Below the pieces are notes generated by a model. That model was not told the origin of the DNA and did not search any database. It was given only the letters and a program-made list of their open reading frames with translations. The translations under genes were made by a program, and so were the position numbers. This document shows, piece after piece, positions 20,108 through 31,729 of a DNA stretch of 64,000 nucleotides. How positions within the stretch are numbered: position 1 is the stretch's first letter; every line of letters starts with the position of its first letter. The stretch comes from Dactylorhiza incarnata (Eukaryota > Streptophyta > Magnoliopsida > Asparagales > Orchidaceae): positions 13,726,001-13,790,000 of the forward strand of contig JAWHQI010000005.1 in the NCBI GenBank assembly GCA_033032865.1, read 5' to 3'.

Positions 20108-20873
20108 CTGATGGGTGGTTATTGTATCCCGGTTTGTGCGGTGACGACATCCGTCCACCCGCCTATAAATAGGGGTGCATGGCCCGTCATTCATAATAAG
20201 AACTGTAAGAACAAGAGCACAGATTGTTTCTTGCGGACTCAAGTTTGAAGTCGCACAGTCTCAGAAGTGAGCTAACCGGTTGTTGTGTTCGCAGGTTTGC
20301 GGTCAATAGGTTGCGGTCTCCTTCCTTGGTGATTTCCGGTGGCTTGAATAAACAGTTCATCTGCGATCTGTCAGCGAACTGGTTTATTGTGTTCTTGTGT
20401 TGTTCGCAGCGAGCTCAGTGATCAGGCGACCTTCAGCGGTTAGGCGGTCTGAGTTGCGGTCTGGTGACAGCTTCAGTTCTTTGTTCCAATAAGCTTCAGT
20501 TCGTGCGGTCTGGGATTGCGGTCTTACAGTGCAGGTCGTCTGCTTCCGTTCGCGCTATCTCAAGTTGTTTCTGCGGTCTGACTGTGCAAGCGGTCTGGGA
20601 GTACAGTAGAGCAAGCCGGGAGGCCTGAACCTTTTTGCGGTCTGTGCGGTCTCTGTTTTGGCAGACCGCCAGTCTCAGTTTTTGTGTGTTTGTTCTTCTC
20701 ATCTCCGTGATTCTTATGAATCATGTCTCGCCGTGTATACCTCGCATTGTAAAGCAGTTCTGTTTCAATAAAGATTTCTTGTGTTGCTGTTTTGGCATTA
20801 TGGTTGTTTGGCTATAACTCTAGTTGATACAACTCCTGCTTACGCCTAAACGGTCTTTCAAAAAATTTTATCA
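20108..20873 (+). mobile_element. Copia-T 3' LTR, second part
   Basis: It resumes at CTGATGGG and matches 8154-8919 of the 5' LTR. TATA box TATAAATAG is at 20164. The terminal ATTTTATCA has one change from the ATTTTAACA of the 5' LTR. Confidence 0.93.
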
Positions 20874-20878
20874 AAGGT

Positions 20879-21866
20879 CTCATACCATGCTCTGGGAACT
20901 TGCTTGAGACCATAGAGAGCTTTATTAAGCTTAAAGACATAGGAAGAGTGAGTTGGAGAGATAAAACCTGCTGGATGTTCCACATAGACTTCTTCTTTGA
21001 TATCTCCATTCATAAAAGCACTCATCACATCCATCTGATATACTTTGAATTTCTTGAATGCATCAAAAGCATGGAATATCCTTATAGCTTCAAGTCTAGC
21101 AACAGGAGCAAAAGGTTTGATCATAATCAATTCCTTCTTCCTGAGAGTATCCTTAGGCTACCAATCTTGCTTTATTTCTGATTATTATGCCTTGATCATC
21201 TAGCTTGTTCCTGAAGACCCATTTAGTGCCAATGACTGGATGGCCCTTTGGTCTTGGAACCAAATCCCAAACCTTGTTCCTTTCAAATTGGTTGAGTTCC
21301 TCTTGCATTGCAAGAATCTAGTTTGGATCTTGTTCTGCATCTTTTATGGATTGAGGTTCAACTTGTGATAGGAAACAAGTATGCATCTGATTTTGGTGTA
21401 GTTGATGCCTTGTTTGAACACCTGCTGAAATATCTCCAATGACTTGAGATATTGGATGATTTCTAACTGTGATGTGGTCAACAGTTGGAGTGGGTTCAGC
21501 AATTGTTTCCACTTGAGGGATTTGATCAGCTGTCACTTGATTTGAGTTATCAGCAAGATCTGGATTATCCTCTTCTTCACTGTCTTCAATAGTTTCATTT
21601 GATGGAAGTAGAGAATCTTTATTCTGTAGATCTAATCCATTGAGCTCTTCACATAGAGCTGGTACCTACAAAATATCTTTGGTAGAGGTGGTATTCCTCT
21701 CCTCATTTAACATGTTAGTTTCATCAAAAGATACATGCATGGACTCTTCTATCTTAAGAGTTGATTTATTATAAACTCTATATGCTTTACTAGAAAGAGA
21801 GTATCCAAGGAATATACCTTCAGCAGCTTTTGCTTCAAATTTCCTTAAATATTTCTTATCATTGTT
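20879..21866 (-). pseudogene. Copia-M1 pol: integrase end and start of reverse transcriptase (broken)
   Basis: On the minus strand 21130-20858 encodes the RT fingers ([39 protein letters not shown]). Further upstream, 21866-21200 encodes the integrase C-terminal region and linker in several frames. It continues the pol of 6628-7651 interrupted by Copia-T. The right end at 21866/21867 is an abrupt join to the middle of the Copia-S 5' LTR. The second copy shows what should follow (integrase, 58750-59560), so the rest of Copia-M1 has been lost. Non-functional. Confidence 0.87.
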
Positions 21867-22515
21867 AAGCCATCACGCTGCATCCGAAGAATGATCGCTT
21901 CGACCTCGCTTCTGCTTCAGCGATCCTTCATCCTCATCTCCAGAAATCTCAAGTGGGAGTTTGCTTGTTATTTACTGCATTTCTTTATTTGTATCTTGTA
22001 GTGAAATCGCCTTGTTTTTGGCGACTAGGTCCTTGCGCGGCTTAGGGGGAATTCGCCGTGTGAGTTGGCGACTAGGTCTAGGGGATTAGATCTAGGGGGT
22101 GCTCGAGGCCATATTCGGGGAAGGATTGGCTAGAGCGTCTTGAGGCCTTATCCGGGGAAGGATAGGCTAAAGCCAACCGGTTTGTGGGGATACAAGTCGG
22201 TATAGAAAAGGAAAAGAAATCTACATTTGTACGCCTCCGATTTCTAGCGATATAGAAATCAAATTTTATGTAAACACTTTTTCATTTAATATAATCATGT
22301 CTCTTTTGTGTTTACTTTGATTTCTATCATTTGGCGTAATCTCTATTATTTTTTGTTATAAGTTTTCAATTCCTAATCTAAATTGTTTATTTCTAATTTG
22401 TCATCATTATATCATATTAATCAAAACAACTTAGTAATTTTCTTAAAATTTATAAAAAGAATTTTATTCCCTTATTCACCCCCCCCCCCCTCTAAGGGCG
22501 CCGTAAGATCCAACA
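21867..22515 (+). mobile_element. Copia-S 5' LTR, first ~564 bp missing
   Basis: It matches 37084-37733 of the 3' LTR from AAGCCATCACGCTGC to GATCCAACA. The U3 region with its palindrome array and TATA box is absent. A C run of about 12 lies at 22479-22490 just before TCTAAGGGCG. Confidence 0.92.
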
Positions 22516-22517
22516 AG

Positions 22518-22529
22518 TGGTATCAGAGA
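22518..22529 (+). promoter_or_regulatory. Copia-S primer binding site
   Basis: TGGTATCAGAGA, initiator-Met tRNA type, two bases after the LTR end. Confidence 0.88.
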
Positions 22530-24207
22530 CAGGTTATTCCAAACGGTTTAAAAACCAGGAATAATGGCATCTTATGATCTCGCTTTTTCCGAGGGTCAGG
22601 GAATTAGTAGACCTCCACTATTTACTGGGTCAGATTATAATTATTGGAAAAATAGGATGCGTTGTTTTCTAATGACCCTAGATATTGAGGTTTGGAACAT
22701 GGTAGAAGAAGAATACACTCCTCCTACATTTATAGTTGGAGAGATAACTTTAGATAAACCCAAAGATAAATGGGATGATCGGGATAAACTCAAATGTAAA
22801 AATAACGCAAAAGCCATGAATGCTCTATTTTGTGCGTTAGATAGAAATGAATTTAATAGAATTTCTGCTTGTACTACTGCATATTAAATTTGGAATCATT
22901 TGGAAGTTACTCATGAAGGTACATCGCAGGTTAAAGATTCCAAGCTTTTCCAACTGGAGTCGGAATATGAAAAATTCCGAATGGATGAAAGCGAAGATGT
23001 TGATGGTATGTACACGCGCTTCACCAAGATCGTCAATGCCTCAAAAGCTCTTGGAAAGACCTTCTCTAATGGCGACTTGGTCCGTAAGATTCTTTGTTCT
23101 CTTCCTCCAAAATTCAACACGAAGTGACGGCTATTTCGGAGTCGCACAACTTAAGGACGCTCCAAGTTGAGAGCCTCATTGGGAATCTCAAAACCCATGA
23201 GGTAGAACTCAAAATCCAACATGATGAATACAACAAGGAGCCAAGGAAGAAGGCGTTGGCAATAAAATCAAAGAAGGAGTGCCAAGAGGATGAGGATGAA
23301 GATGAAGAGAGTCTTTTGGTAAAGAACTTACGAAAGTTCATGCGCAATCCGGAAAGGAGAAACACCTTTCGAAAATATTTCCAAAAGGGTGAAAGATGGA
23401 AAGGGTCATCTTCAAAGAAGGAAAAAGAGAGCGACAATGAAGAAGAGAGACCTCCACCGGAATGCTATCATTGTAGGAAGACGGGGCACATTCGGAGCCA
23501 GTGCCCAAAGTTCTTGAAGGAGAAGAAAGAAAAACGGCACAAAGGGAAGGAGAAGAAGAAAGTACTAAAAGCTAGAACATGGGATGACTCTTCCTCCTCC
23601 TCTGAAGAATCAAGTGGGTCTTCATCAAGCGAAGATGAGGAAGCAAACATGTGCCTCAAGGGACATGAAAACGACGGTGATGACACCAGTGTTCCTAGCG
23701 ACACTGAGGTAACTCCTCCCACTTATGATGAATTGTATAATGAATTTCTTGAAACTTGCAAAGCTTATGATAAAAATATGAAAGATAGTAGTTTATTAAA
23801 TCGTGAAAATGAATCTCTTATTAAAGAAAATCAAAAGCTTTCCAAAAAGGTGATTGTGTTAGAAAAGAGAAAGGTTTCTTGCCAAGAATGTGATCACTCC
23901 ACAAAATTGGCAAAGTATATAGAAGAGTCACTTTCTAAAGCCCTCTCTCATGCCAAAACTCTTACAAAAGAGAAGGGGGAATTAGAAAGGAAATTAGAAG
24001 CCTCTCTTTTGCAAATCAAAAATAATAGAAAAAGTTTTGAAAATAGGTGTGTCATGCTTGTGAAAGAAAATTCTTCACTTAAAGCACAAGTTCATGATCT
24101 CACCATGGCCATTAAAAAATTTGGTATAGGCCAAAAATCACTGGAAATGATTCTAGGGTACCAATGCCATGGATCTGGAAAGTTTGGGCTCGGATATCGA
24201 GGTGAGG

Positions 24208-24247
24208 GCTACCGCCCGACGCTAGCCACTAACGCCGGCGCTAGCAC
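24208..24247. repeat. GCTAGCGCC-type motif cluster inside gag
   Basis: Within gag coding sequence, GCTACCGCC, CGCTAGCCACTAACGCC and GGCGCTAGC occur together. The same words fill the U3 array of the 3' LTR (36669-36945) and recur at 34709-34736. Confidence 0.85.
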
Positions 24248-24433
24248 CTCATACCAGAAACCTGAAATTTCTTTTTCAAAATGCTTTCGTTCTGTAAATC
24301 AAAATTATTCCAGCAAGAAAATTTTCCAGAAAAGGGTCTCAACCCCCTTTATTTCGTGTGCAAACTGTTATAGTTTGGGTCACACAACTAGTTCTTGCAG
24401 GAAAATAAAACAAAATACTTTAAAGCAAATTTG

Positions 24434-24438
24434 GGTAC
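24434..24438. repeat. target-site duplication of Gyp-B (GGTAC)
   Basis: GGTAC at 24434-24438 and 31725-31729 flank Gyp-B. Removing the insertion joins ...QIW to V-PKAS in the same frame of Copia-S. Confidence 0.95.
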
Positions 24439-26057
24439 TGATGCGTGTCGGCAAGTGCACCGGTCGCTGTCAAGTAATAAATGTGGAGAGTGGACTCCCC
24501 GAATGTCGGTCTCTTGAGGAATGCAGGTTGGGTGAACGAAACGCGTAGCGTGACTCTTGTTACACAAGCAAAACACACATGAAAAAAAGGGGGGGGGGGT
24601 TCTTGGTTGGGTTTCCTAATCTTAACAACAACAACAAAAAAAGATGCGGGTCGAAAACACCGCTTCGCAAGGTGAGATGGATGCAACGGCCGCGATGCCG
24701 TGCTTCGTGAGGCGGAATGGAGTGTGTTCTAGTGCGAAAGGGTGAGGGTCGTAAACACCTCTTCACAACCGTCGTTAGCTCTTGCTAACACGGAACAAAC
24801 ACCTTGCGTGCGTGTGCGAGTGAGTGAGTGAGAACGGAGTGAATCACAAGCAAACCATGAAGAACAACAAGGAAACATTCATTTCAACAAACATCATCAT
24901 AATATTCGAGTTTACACGGTTCAACGAGTACAATGGAGGAAAGAGGAAAGAAATAACCGATGGTGAAGACTAGCGGCCGTTCACGGCCGGAATGGCAGGT
25001 TGTCGGGCTACCTCCGGACTCAGGCGGACTATGCTTCCGGCGTAGAGAGCTGTCACGATCTCCCTACGTAGCTCCGTCGTCTTCGACTTCAGGTTCCTTC
25101 TTCTTCTCACCGGGCGGAATGAGAGAATGGTTGCTTGGAGGCTTGCGGACGATGGAGAACACTCACGGACAATGGAGGAAGTCTTGGAATGGGTGGAGGA
25201 GGCTTCCCCTTGCGTAGAAGATGAAGTGGAGGCGTCCCACGGTGGAGGTCGGCGGCGTACGGAACAGGAACTCCGCTCCCGGCGGCTGATAATAACCTAA
25301 AAATCGCGACAGGCGTTTAAATAGGCGCTGGAATAAATACTGCGCACGGTCATTGGCGCACGACCAGTGGTCGTGCGCACTGGAATTCTGCGATCGTGCG
25401 CACTGCCTGGGTGGAACCTGCAAGACACGAAATTATAAAATAAAATGTTCGCACGACCAGTGGCGCACGACCGGTGGTCGTGCGCACTATCGTCGGTGGT
25501 CGTGCGCATTAGATGAAACAGAACTCATAAAAAACATGTTAAGTGCGCACGGACAGTGGCGCACGACCGGTGGTCTTGCGCACTGGAGTTGATGGTCGTG
25601 CGCACTTCAGCAAACATAACTCAGAAATTGAATGGCAAATGCGCACGAGCAGTGGCGCACGACCGGTGGTCGTGCGCGCTGGCATTGGTGGGCGTGCGCA
25701 CTGCACCAAACAGAACTCGTGAAAAGAAGGTTAAGTGCGCATGATCAGTGGCGCACGACCAGTGGTCGTACGCAATAGAACCGGCGATCGTGCGCAGTGT
25801 TCCTGTGCAGAATTGCACCGGGAACACTTGCACGACTCCTATTCCAGCACAACCACAGATCTAGCCACTGAAAGTGGCACTTGACAGCACATGAATACTA
25901 CTAATGACAATAAGCACGAAAATCACACCAAAGTGGGCCTAGATGTGCACCTAGCATGGATTATCAAATATAAGCTATAACAAGGCTATAGTGCGGTGAA
26001 TTGACTAAATAACGGCCCGGATGAGTCCATAAATGTGTATATGATCAGGACTTATCA
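24439..26057 (-). mobile_element. Gyp-B 3' LTR
   Basis: On the minus strand it runs from TGATAAGTCC at 26057 to CGCATCA at 24439. The palindrome array (CGCACGACC and complements) spans about 25340-25810. A TATA-like TATTTAAA (minus strand) is near 25316-25323. A G run is near 24588. U3-derived frames on both strands (repeating HDQWSCAL or RTTTGRAP) are artefacts. Confidence 0.93.
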
Positions 26058-26070
26058 CACCCCCAGACTA
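26058..26070 (-). promoter_or_regulatory. Gyp-B polypurine tract
   Basis: The minus strand reads TAGTCTGGGGGTG directly before the LTR start at 26057. Confidence 0.85.
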
Positions 26071-27842
26071 AACTGTTTGCGCGTCCCGAGCAAACGAATC
26101 CGGCAGAGTATGAAAACGATAATTAACATAGAGAATTACACAAGGGAGTACGGTGCGAAGTAACATACGCATGCGAGTAGAGATTCTAGCAGAAGGAGAT
26201 TCTAACTGTGCTAACTAATTTACATGAGTATTAAAGTGTAAGCAAAGATTTAGTTATACTCAGCTGGAGAATTATGAAGAATTTGACGATCATGCCCGGT
26301 GTGAAAGTGACAAGATACTGAGGCGGGTGTTGCAAAAGATCGGGGCTTAGGAGTAACTCCGCTGAAATCCATCAACGTCGTGAACCATACGCTTGCCCGG
26401 TCACACTCTCTCCACGGCGCTAGCAAACTCGCAAATCAAATCAGTAGGACTTATAGGATTAAAACGGGGCTTAGGTTACGGTATGATATTCAAAGTTAAA
26501 CACGATGGCTACGCAACCCAAGTGAGCTAAAGAATGCTGCACCACTCAAGACCAACAAACAATGCTTGTGTGACACACCCCCAGACTCATCATGAAAACC
26601 AGGTGTGCACACGGCCTACTTCACAAATACCAACAGATTGTCCATTTTTAGCTCGGAAGGATTTTTTTTTTCAAAATACTCTTTTTTTCTTTTAACATAT
26701 TTTACTTCTTTTATGTATCCTCCGGTTGGTTCAAAATCAGCAGATAGACTTTATTTCCCTTCATGACACAATGATTCCACACACCACACAAGTTGAGACT
26801 TATGAGCGCAGTTTAAAACAATTTGGTTGCGGGTGTAGGATAGGCTTCAGGCTTTGGTTGATGAAGAGGAGCTGAACAAAGGATTGGTAGGCACAAATTT
26901 GGCTTGCAACGGTGAACGAAATGGACATGGAATAACAAAGCTCAAACTAGCCAAAGGGTGGCCTACATCATGTTTAACTCGACGAGTCGCTCTCACCCAT
27001 GCTTCGAGAGTCGCTTGGGGCAAGTTCTTAGCCCACGAGAAAGGTAAACCTTCCTCCCGACTCGAGCAACACACGACTAGTAATCGCACACACACAACAC
27101 CGGGTTATTGTCAATTCCAAACAAATTCACCAATTGAGTATAACAAATCTAAATCTACGCAGAAATACTAAACATAAATTAGATGCATAGAGAAAATCTA
27201 GTTCTACTCAAATTCTACCATAACATGCGAAGTGACTAGAACACTACATGAGTCAACATCGCACTCCAAATAATAATTCCTATGTTAACAATCTATTTCA
27301 TACTCCAACCAAGATAGTTTACAATGGAACAACAACAAAAAGATAAGCGTGCACTCAAGTGGGTGAAATGGTGTGTGAAACATGGAAAACAACGATAATG
27401 ATAAGATAAATAAAAATCAACCTTCTAGTATGCAGTGCAACTCGTGCACAGTGGATAACAACAACCGCTCCCCCAGACTTAGTCTAAACAATATATCTAG
27501 CAATTGGAAGCAAAAAGAGGGGAGAAAAATGTTACCCAATGCTCAGAATTGAGCACACCAGACGATTGGCGTTTATGAACAGGAATAGTCCGCAGCATCC
27601 GCACCATCGAACACAAAACCTGCAAGCACAAACTCAAAACAACACAAGCATATGCAAAAGCTGAACTAAAAGAAGTTAGATAAGGAGAAATACGAAATCA
27701 GGAAATCTGGGTTGTCTCCTAGTAGCGATTTCATTTAACGTCCTTAAGCTGGACCAAATACCTGTATTAGCAGTGTTTAAAGAGTGCAGGAATTGAAAGA
27801 GAAATATTCAGAAGCAGTTCACCACATCAGAAGAAACACAAA
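26071..27842 (-). other. Gyp-B conserved noncoding 3' module
   Basis: There is no supported gene. It shares ordered blocks with Gyp-A and Gyp-C, for example GTGACCGGGCAAGC near 26390-26405 (minus strand). PPT-like motifs lie at 26576-26587 and 27468-27480. GAGACAACCCAG near 27711-27722 (minus) is a word I also see in Gyp-C at 50241. Confidence 0.82.
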
Positions 27843-30172
27843 TCAACTAAAAGCGCTCTTATGATGCGCGTCTCCCGTAGCACGTAGGCGAGAGGTGAAG
27901 GCTTTAGGGCCAGCACTGGTGTTACCCAATGCTCCCCTAACCTCCGCCATCTTGCCACGGAGAGCGGCAGCACGAGCATCGCGCAGAAGTTTTTCCTTTT
28001 TAAGTTTGGCGACAGTCGGAGACTGCCACCGTTGAGAGTTCTCAGATTTCTCCACTTTAGCGGGGGGTGGCGTCACCTCCGGTATCGCGGTGACCACCGG
28101 ATCGGCCCAGGAGATGGAGCGCTTAGATAGTTTATTACAAGATTCACCACAAGAAGATAAATAATCAGCATCCCTAACTAGATCCAAGTCAACGTTTCCC
28201 GAACTGCAGTCTTCCTCCTTCTCGGAGTCGAACTCTTTCCAGAAGTCAACCTCTTCTTCCTCATCTGATTGGAGCTCCTCCTTTCCTCCTTCACTTGTTT
28301 CTTGATCATGTATCTTTCCTGCACAGCTTAGAAATTCATCAGAAGTAACGAGAGGGGGAGGAGTGGATGTGTCAGCTGTAGCTTCGAGGCGAGTGGGCTG
28401 CAGCGCCTTGTTAGGTAGGAGAACACACCCCGTAGCGAAGTCAAGGGTGGCGCCGCTCTCTTTCAAGAACGGAACGCCCAAGATAGGAATGGATTGATTT
28501 TCCTGGGGGCCCAACACCTGAAAGTCCGCGACCACAGTTGTCCCCTCAACTATTACTTCCACATTTCTCACTTCCCCCTCAGATTGGATAATAGTGCCGT
28601 TAGCGAGAATAAGCGATTTCCTTTCCTCCGTGTTCATCTCAAGTTGTAATCTCGCAACATCTTGCAGTGCAATGACGTTGCGGGAGGAACCGGAATCGCA
28701 TAAAGCTTTTGTTTCAACCTTATTGATGGAACAAGAAATTACCAACTCACTTGGATCAGTCTCAACCACATCGCCTAGACTCTTCCCTTGATCTATTGGG
28801 TTCTTTTCAGTGTTGCTAGGAAGGGTCCCCTGCGACCGCTCGGTTAGCACTTGGGCCAATTGTCCCAACTGCGTTTCCAAGTTACGCATGGATGCAGTTT
28901 GATTCACCATATTAGAGTTGGCCGCTTGCATGAACTTCTCCATCATTTCCTCCAAATTACTCTTTTTTTGGATTGGGGGACCTTGGTTATAATCCGGGTG
29001 TGGTGGCCTCGGTTGGCTCCCGGAGGCGTAAGCATCGTTTTGATGCTGCCCCGGTGCCCATCGTTGGCCAGGTGTGTTTGGATTCCACGAGAAGTTCGGG
29101 TGACTTCTCGCTCCCGGATTATAAGCATTATTGAAAGGCGCCCCCTAGGCTGATTTCCTACATAATTAACAGATTCGTTCAAGTTCAAGTGTGTGAAGTC
29201 ACCTGCCACGTTGTTCCCCGAACACTCATACGCGTGGTGGCCTCCGCCTCCACATCCCTCGCAGGTAATGACAGCAGCAGTCGCGGATGGAGAGGGGAGA
29301 GAGTCGACCATGAAAACACCTCGACCGCTTCTTGGAGCATTTCTCCCTGCAGTCCAGAATGTACTGTGGGAGGCAGTGTCGCGCAGAATTCGAAGGGCTT
29401 CCTCAGGGGTGTGGTTCATCAAGGTACCACCCGTCGCAGCATCGATCATTGCCCTATAGTTGGGCTCGATCGCAAAGTAGAACGTTTCGACCACATTCCA
29501 GGGTTGGAGCTCATGGCCCGGACAACGGCGAAGGAGAATGTTGAGGCGCTCCCATGCTTCAGCAAGGGTCTCTTGGTCCAGTTGATGAAATGTGGCGATC
29601 TCCCGCCGCAAGCTCACGATCTTATCCACAGGATGGAATTTAGAAAGGAACTTGGATGCGAGGGCATCCCAAGTTGCAGCAGTCCCGGGCGGAATGGAGT
29701 GGAGCCACACCTTTGCTTTGTCGCGGAGTGAAAAGGGAAACAGTCTAAGCTTGACCGTGTCGTCAGCAATCCCCGCGTAGCGGAAGGTTCCGCAAATATC
29801 AGAAAACTCCGCCAGATGCAGATGCGGATCTTCGCTGGCCAACCCCGAGAACTGAGCGTTGTTCCGGATGATGTTTAAGATCGCTGGCTTGATCTCAAAC
29901 CGATTATTCATAATATTGGGCCCAAACCCCGGATACACACTCCCAGCAGTTGGAGTGGTGTAGTCCCTCATCGTGCGGGGCCGAGGCCTGACCGCCTCCT
30001 GCTCGTCTCCAGGCTGATGTTGCCCCACGCCGGGCTCTCTTGCGTCACCATCATTTGGGTCTACCTGATCACCCATTGCCGCTTGTATGGCAGCCGCGCG
30101 CCTTCGTGCGCGAGCGGTCCGTTCAATCTCAGGATCGAAGGGTACTAGCTCCCCTGCGGCTTGTCTCTGCAT
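27843..30172 (-). pseudogene. Gyp-B gag-protease polyprotein (one frameshift)
   Basis: The minus-strand ATG at 30172 gives MQRQAAGELVPFDPEIER. The retrotransposon Gag domain (about residues 85-280) carries FPFSLRDKAKVWLHS, WDALASKFLSKF, EAWERLNILLRRCPGHE and GGTLMNHTPEEA. A CCHC knuckle, CEGCGGGGHHAYEC, follows. One base is missing in a G run near 29143-29148; the frame then continues as NNAYNPGARSHPNFSWNPN into 28955-27843. A retropepsin region follows: CDSGSSRN, LANGTI, ILGVPFLKESGATLDF. The acidic tail ends in SPTVAKLKKEKLL and HHKSAFS, then a stop. Gyp-C ends at the same point. No polymerase follows. Gag would form particles and the protease would process them (family knowledge). Confidence 0.92.
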
Positions 30173-30263
30173 GCACTGTCACAAACAAAAAGAAAAACAA
30201 AGAAAATCAAAAACAACTGCTCGTATAACGAAAGTCACAACACAAGACGAAACACGCCTGCAT

Positions 30264-30281
30264 TCCCCGGCAACGGCGCCA
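30264..30281 (-). promoter_or_regulatory. Gyp-B primer binding site, Asp-tRNA type
   Basis: The minus strand reads TGGCGCCGTTGCCGGGGA, identical to the Gyp-A PBS, six bases inside the LTR end. Confidence 0.9.
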
Positions 30282-30287
30282 AAAACT

Positions 30288-31724
30288 TGATGCGTGTCGG
30301 CAAGTGCACCGGTCGTTGTCAAGTAATAAATGTGGCGCCAAAAACTTGATGCGTGTCGGCAAGCGCCAAAAACTTGATGCCGTGCTTCGTGAGGCGGAAT
30401 GGAGTGTGTTCTAGCGCGAAAGGGTGAGGGTCGTAAACACCTCTTCACAACCATCGTTAGCTCTTGCTAACACGGAACAAACACCTTGCGTGCGTGTGCG
30501 AGTGAGTGAGTGAGAACGGAGTGAATCACAAGCAAACCATGAAGACAACAAGGAAACAGTCATTTCAACAAACATCATCATAATATTCGAGTTTACACGG
30601 TTCAACGAGTACAATGGAGGAAAGAGGAAAGAAATAACCGATGGTGAAGACTAGCGGCCGTTCACGGCCGGAATGGCAGGTTGTCGGGCTACCTCCGGAC
30701 TCGGGCGGACTATGCTTCCGGCGTAGAGAGCTGTCACGATCTCCCTACGTAGCTCCGTCGTCTTCGACTTCAGGTTCCTTCTTCTTCTCACCGGGCGGAA
30801 TGAGAGAATGGTTGCTTGGAGGCTTGCGGGCGATGGAGAACACTCACGGACAATGGAGGAAGTCTTGGAATGGGTGGAGGAGGCTTCCCCTTGCGTAGAA
30901 GATGAAGTGGAGGCGTCCCACGGTGGAGGTCGGCGGCGTACGGAACAGGAACTCCGCTCCCGGCGGCTGATAATACCCTAAAAATCGCAACAGGCGTTTA
31001 AATAGGCGCTGGAATAAATACTGCGCACGGTCATTGGCGCACGACCAGTGGTCGTGCGCACTGGAATTCTGCGATCGTGCGCACTGCCTGGGTGGAACCT
31101 GCAAGACACGAAATTATAAAATAAAATGTTCGCACGACTGGTGGTCGTGTGCACTATCGTCGGTGGTCGTGCGCATTAGATGAAACAGAACTCATAAAAA
31201 ACATGTTAAGTGCGCACGGACAGTGGCGCACGACCGGTGGTCGTGCGCACTGGAGTTGATGGTCGTGCGCACTTCAGCAAACAGAACTCAGAAATTGAAT
31301 GGCAAATGCGCACGAGCAGTGGCGCACGACCGGTGGTCGTGCGCGCTGGCATTGGTGGGCGTGCGCACTGCACCAAACAGAACTCGTGAAAAGAAGGTTA
31401 AGTGCGCACGATCAGTGGCGCACGACCAGTGGTCGTGCGCAATAGAACCGGCGATCGTGCGCAGTGTTCCTGTGCAGAATTGCACCGGGAACACTTGCAC
31501 GACTCCTATTCCAGCACAACCACAGATCTAGCCACTGAAAGTGGCACTTGACAGCACATGAATACTACTAATGACAATAAGCACGAAAATCACACCAAAG
31601 TGGGCCTAGATGTGCACCTAGCATGGATTATCAAATATAAGCTATAACAAGGCTATAGTGCGGTGAATTGACTAAATAACGGCCCGGATGAGTCCATAAA
31701 TGTGTATATGATCAGGACTCATCA
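30288..31724 (-). mobile_element. Gyp-B 5' LTR with internal deletion and filler
   Basis: It matches the left LTR from 31724 inward, including the palindrome array (31020-31470) and TATA-like box (30998-31005). After 48 bp from the U5 end it loses what corresponds to 24487-24693. In its place, 30334-30380 repeats the PBS/LTR junction (GGCGCCAAAAACTTGATGCG). Confidence 0.93.
30334..30380. repeat. filler made of two extra PBS/LTR junction copies
   Basis: The junction at 30275-30303 (end of PBS plus first LTR bases) is repeated at 30334-30363 over about 30 bp, and again at 30363-30380 over about 18 bp. After this the LTR resumes at GATGCCGTGC. Confidence 0.92.
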
Positions 31725-31729
31725 GGTAC

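Larger units (their letters stand above)
7652..20873 (+). mobile_element. Copia-T, full-length Ty1/copia element, split by Gyp-A
   Basis: Complete structure: 5' LTR 7652-8919, PBS, gag-pol 9009-13090, PPT, and a 3' LTR in two parts (13085-13586 and 20108-20873) because Gyp-A inserted into it. Both LTRs total 1268 bp. LTR ends are TGTTGAAAT/TGTTAAAAT and ATTTTAACA/ATTTTATCA. The TSD is AAGGT. It is inserted in the RT region of Copia-M1. The polyprotein has all domains but is inactivated by four stops and one frameshift. Lineage within copia is not assigned. Confidence 0.93.
22564..24438 (+). pseudogene. Copia-S gag (one stop, one frameshift)
   Basis: It starts MASYDLAFSEG. The Gag N-domain (FTGSDYNYWKNRM, DRDKLKCKNNAKAMNALF) is followed by a TAA at 22885-22887. 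The frame then continues to a shift near 23120, probably loss of one G in AAG(G)TGACG. A CCHC knuckle, CYHCRKTGHIRSQC, lies near 23463. A Lys/Glu/Ser-rich acidic stretch and a long coiled coil follow (about 23720-24110). A second knuckle, CANCYSLGHTTSSC, lies near 24358. Just before it, GCTACCGCC and GGCGCTAGC words (24208-24247) match the LTR array. The frame runs into Gyp-B at 24438 and resumes at 31730. Non-functional. Confidence 0.92.
24439..31724 (-). mobile_element. Gyp-B, gypsy-type element with Gag-protease only
   Basis: Minus strand. 5' LTR on the right (30288-31724), PBS 30264-30281, gag-protease 30172-27843, noncoding 3' module 27842-26071, PPT 26070-26058, 3' LTR on the left (24439-26057). 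The interior is about 4.2 kb and has no RT, RNase H or integrase. The two LTRs differ mainly because the right one lost about 207 bp, replaced by about 40 bp of filler. Confidence 0.94.

Noticed and set aside
28594..29780. Plus-strand frames up to 180 codons
   Set aside because: Antisense shadows of the Gyp-B gag-protease gene.
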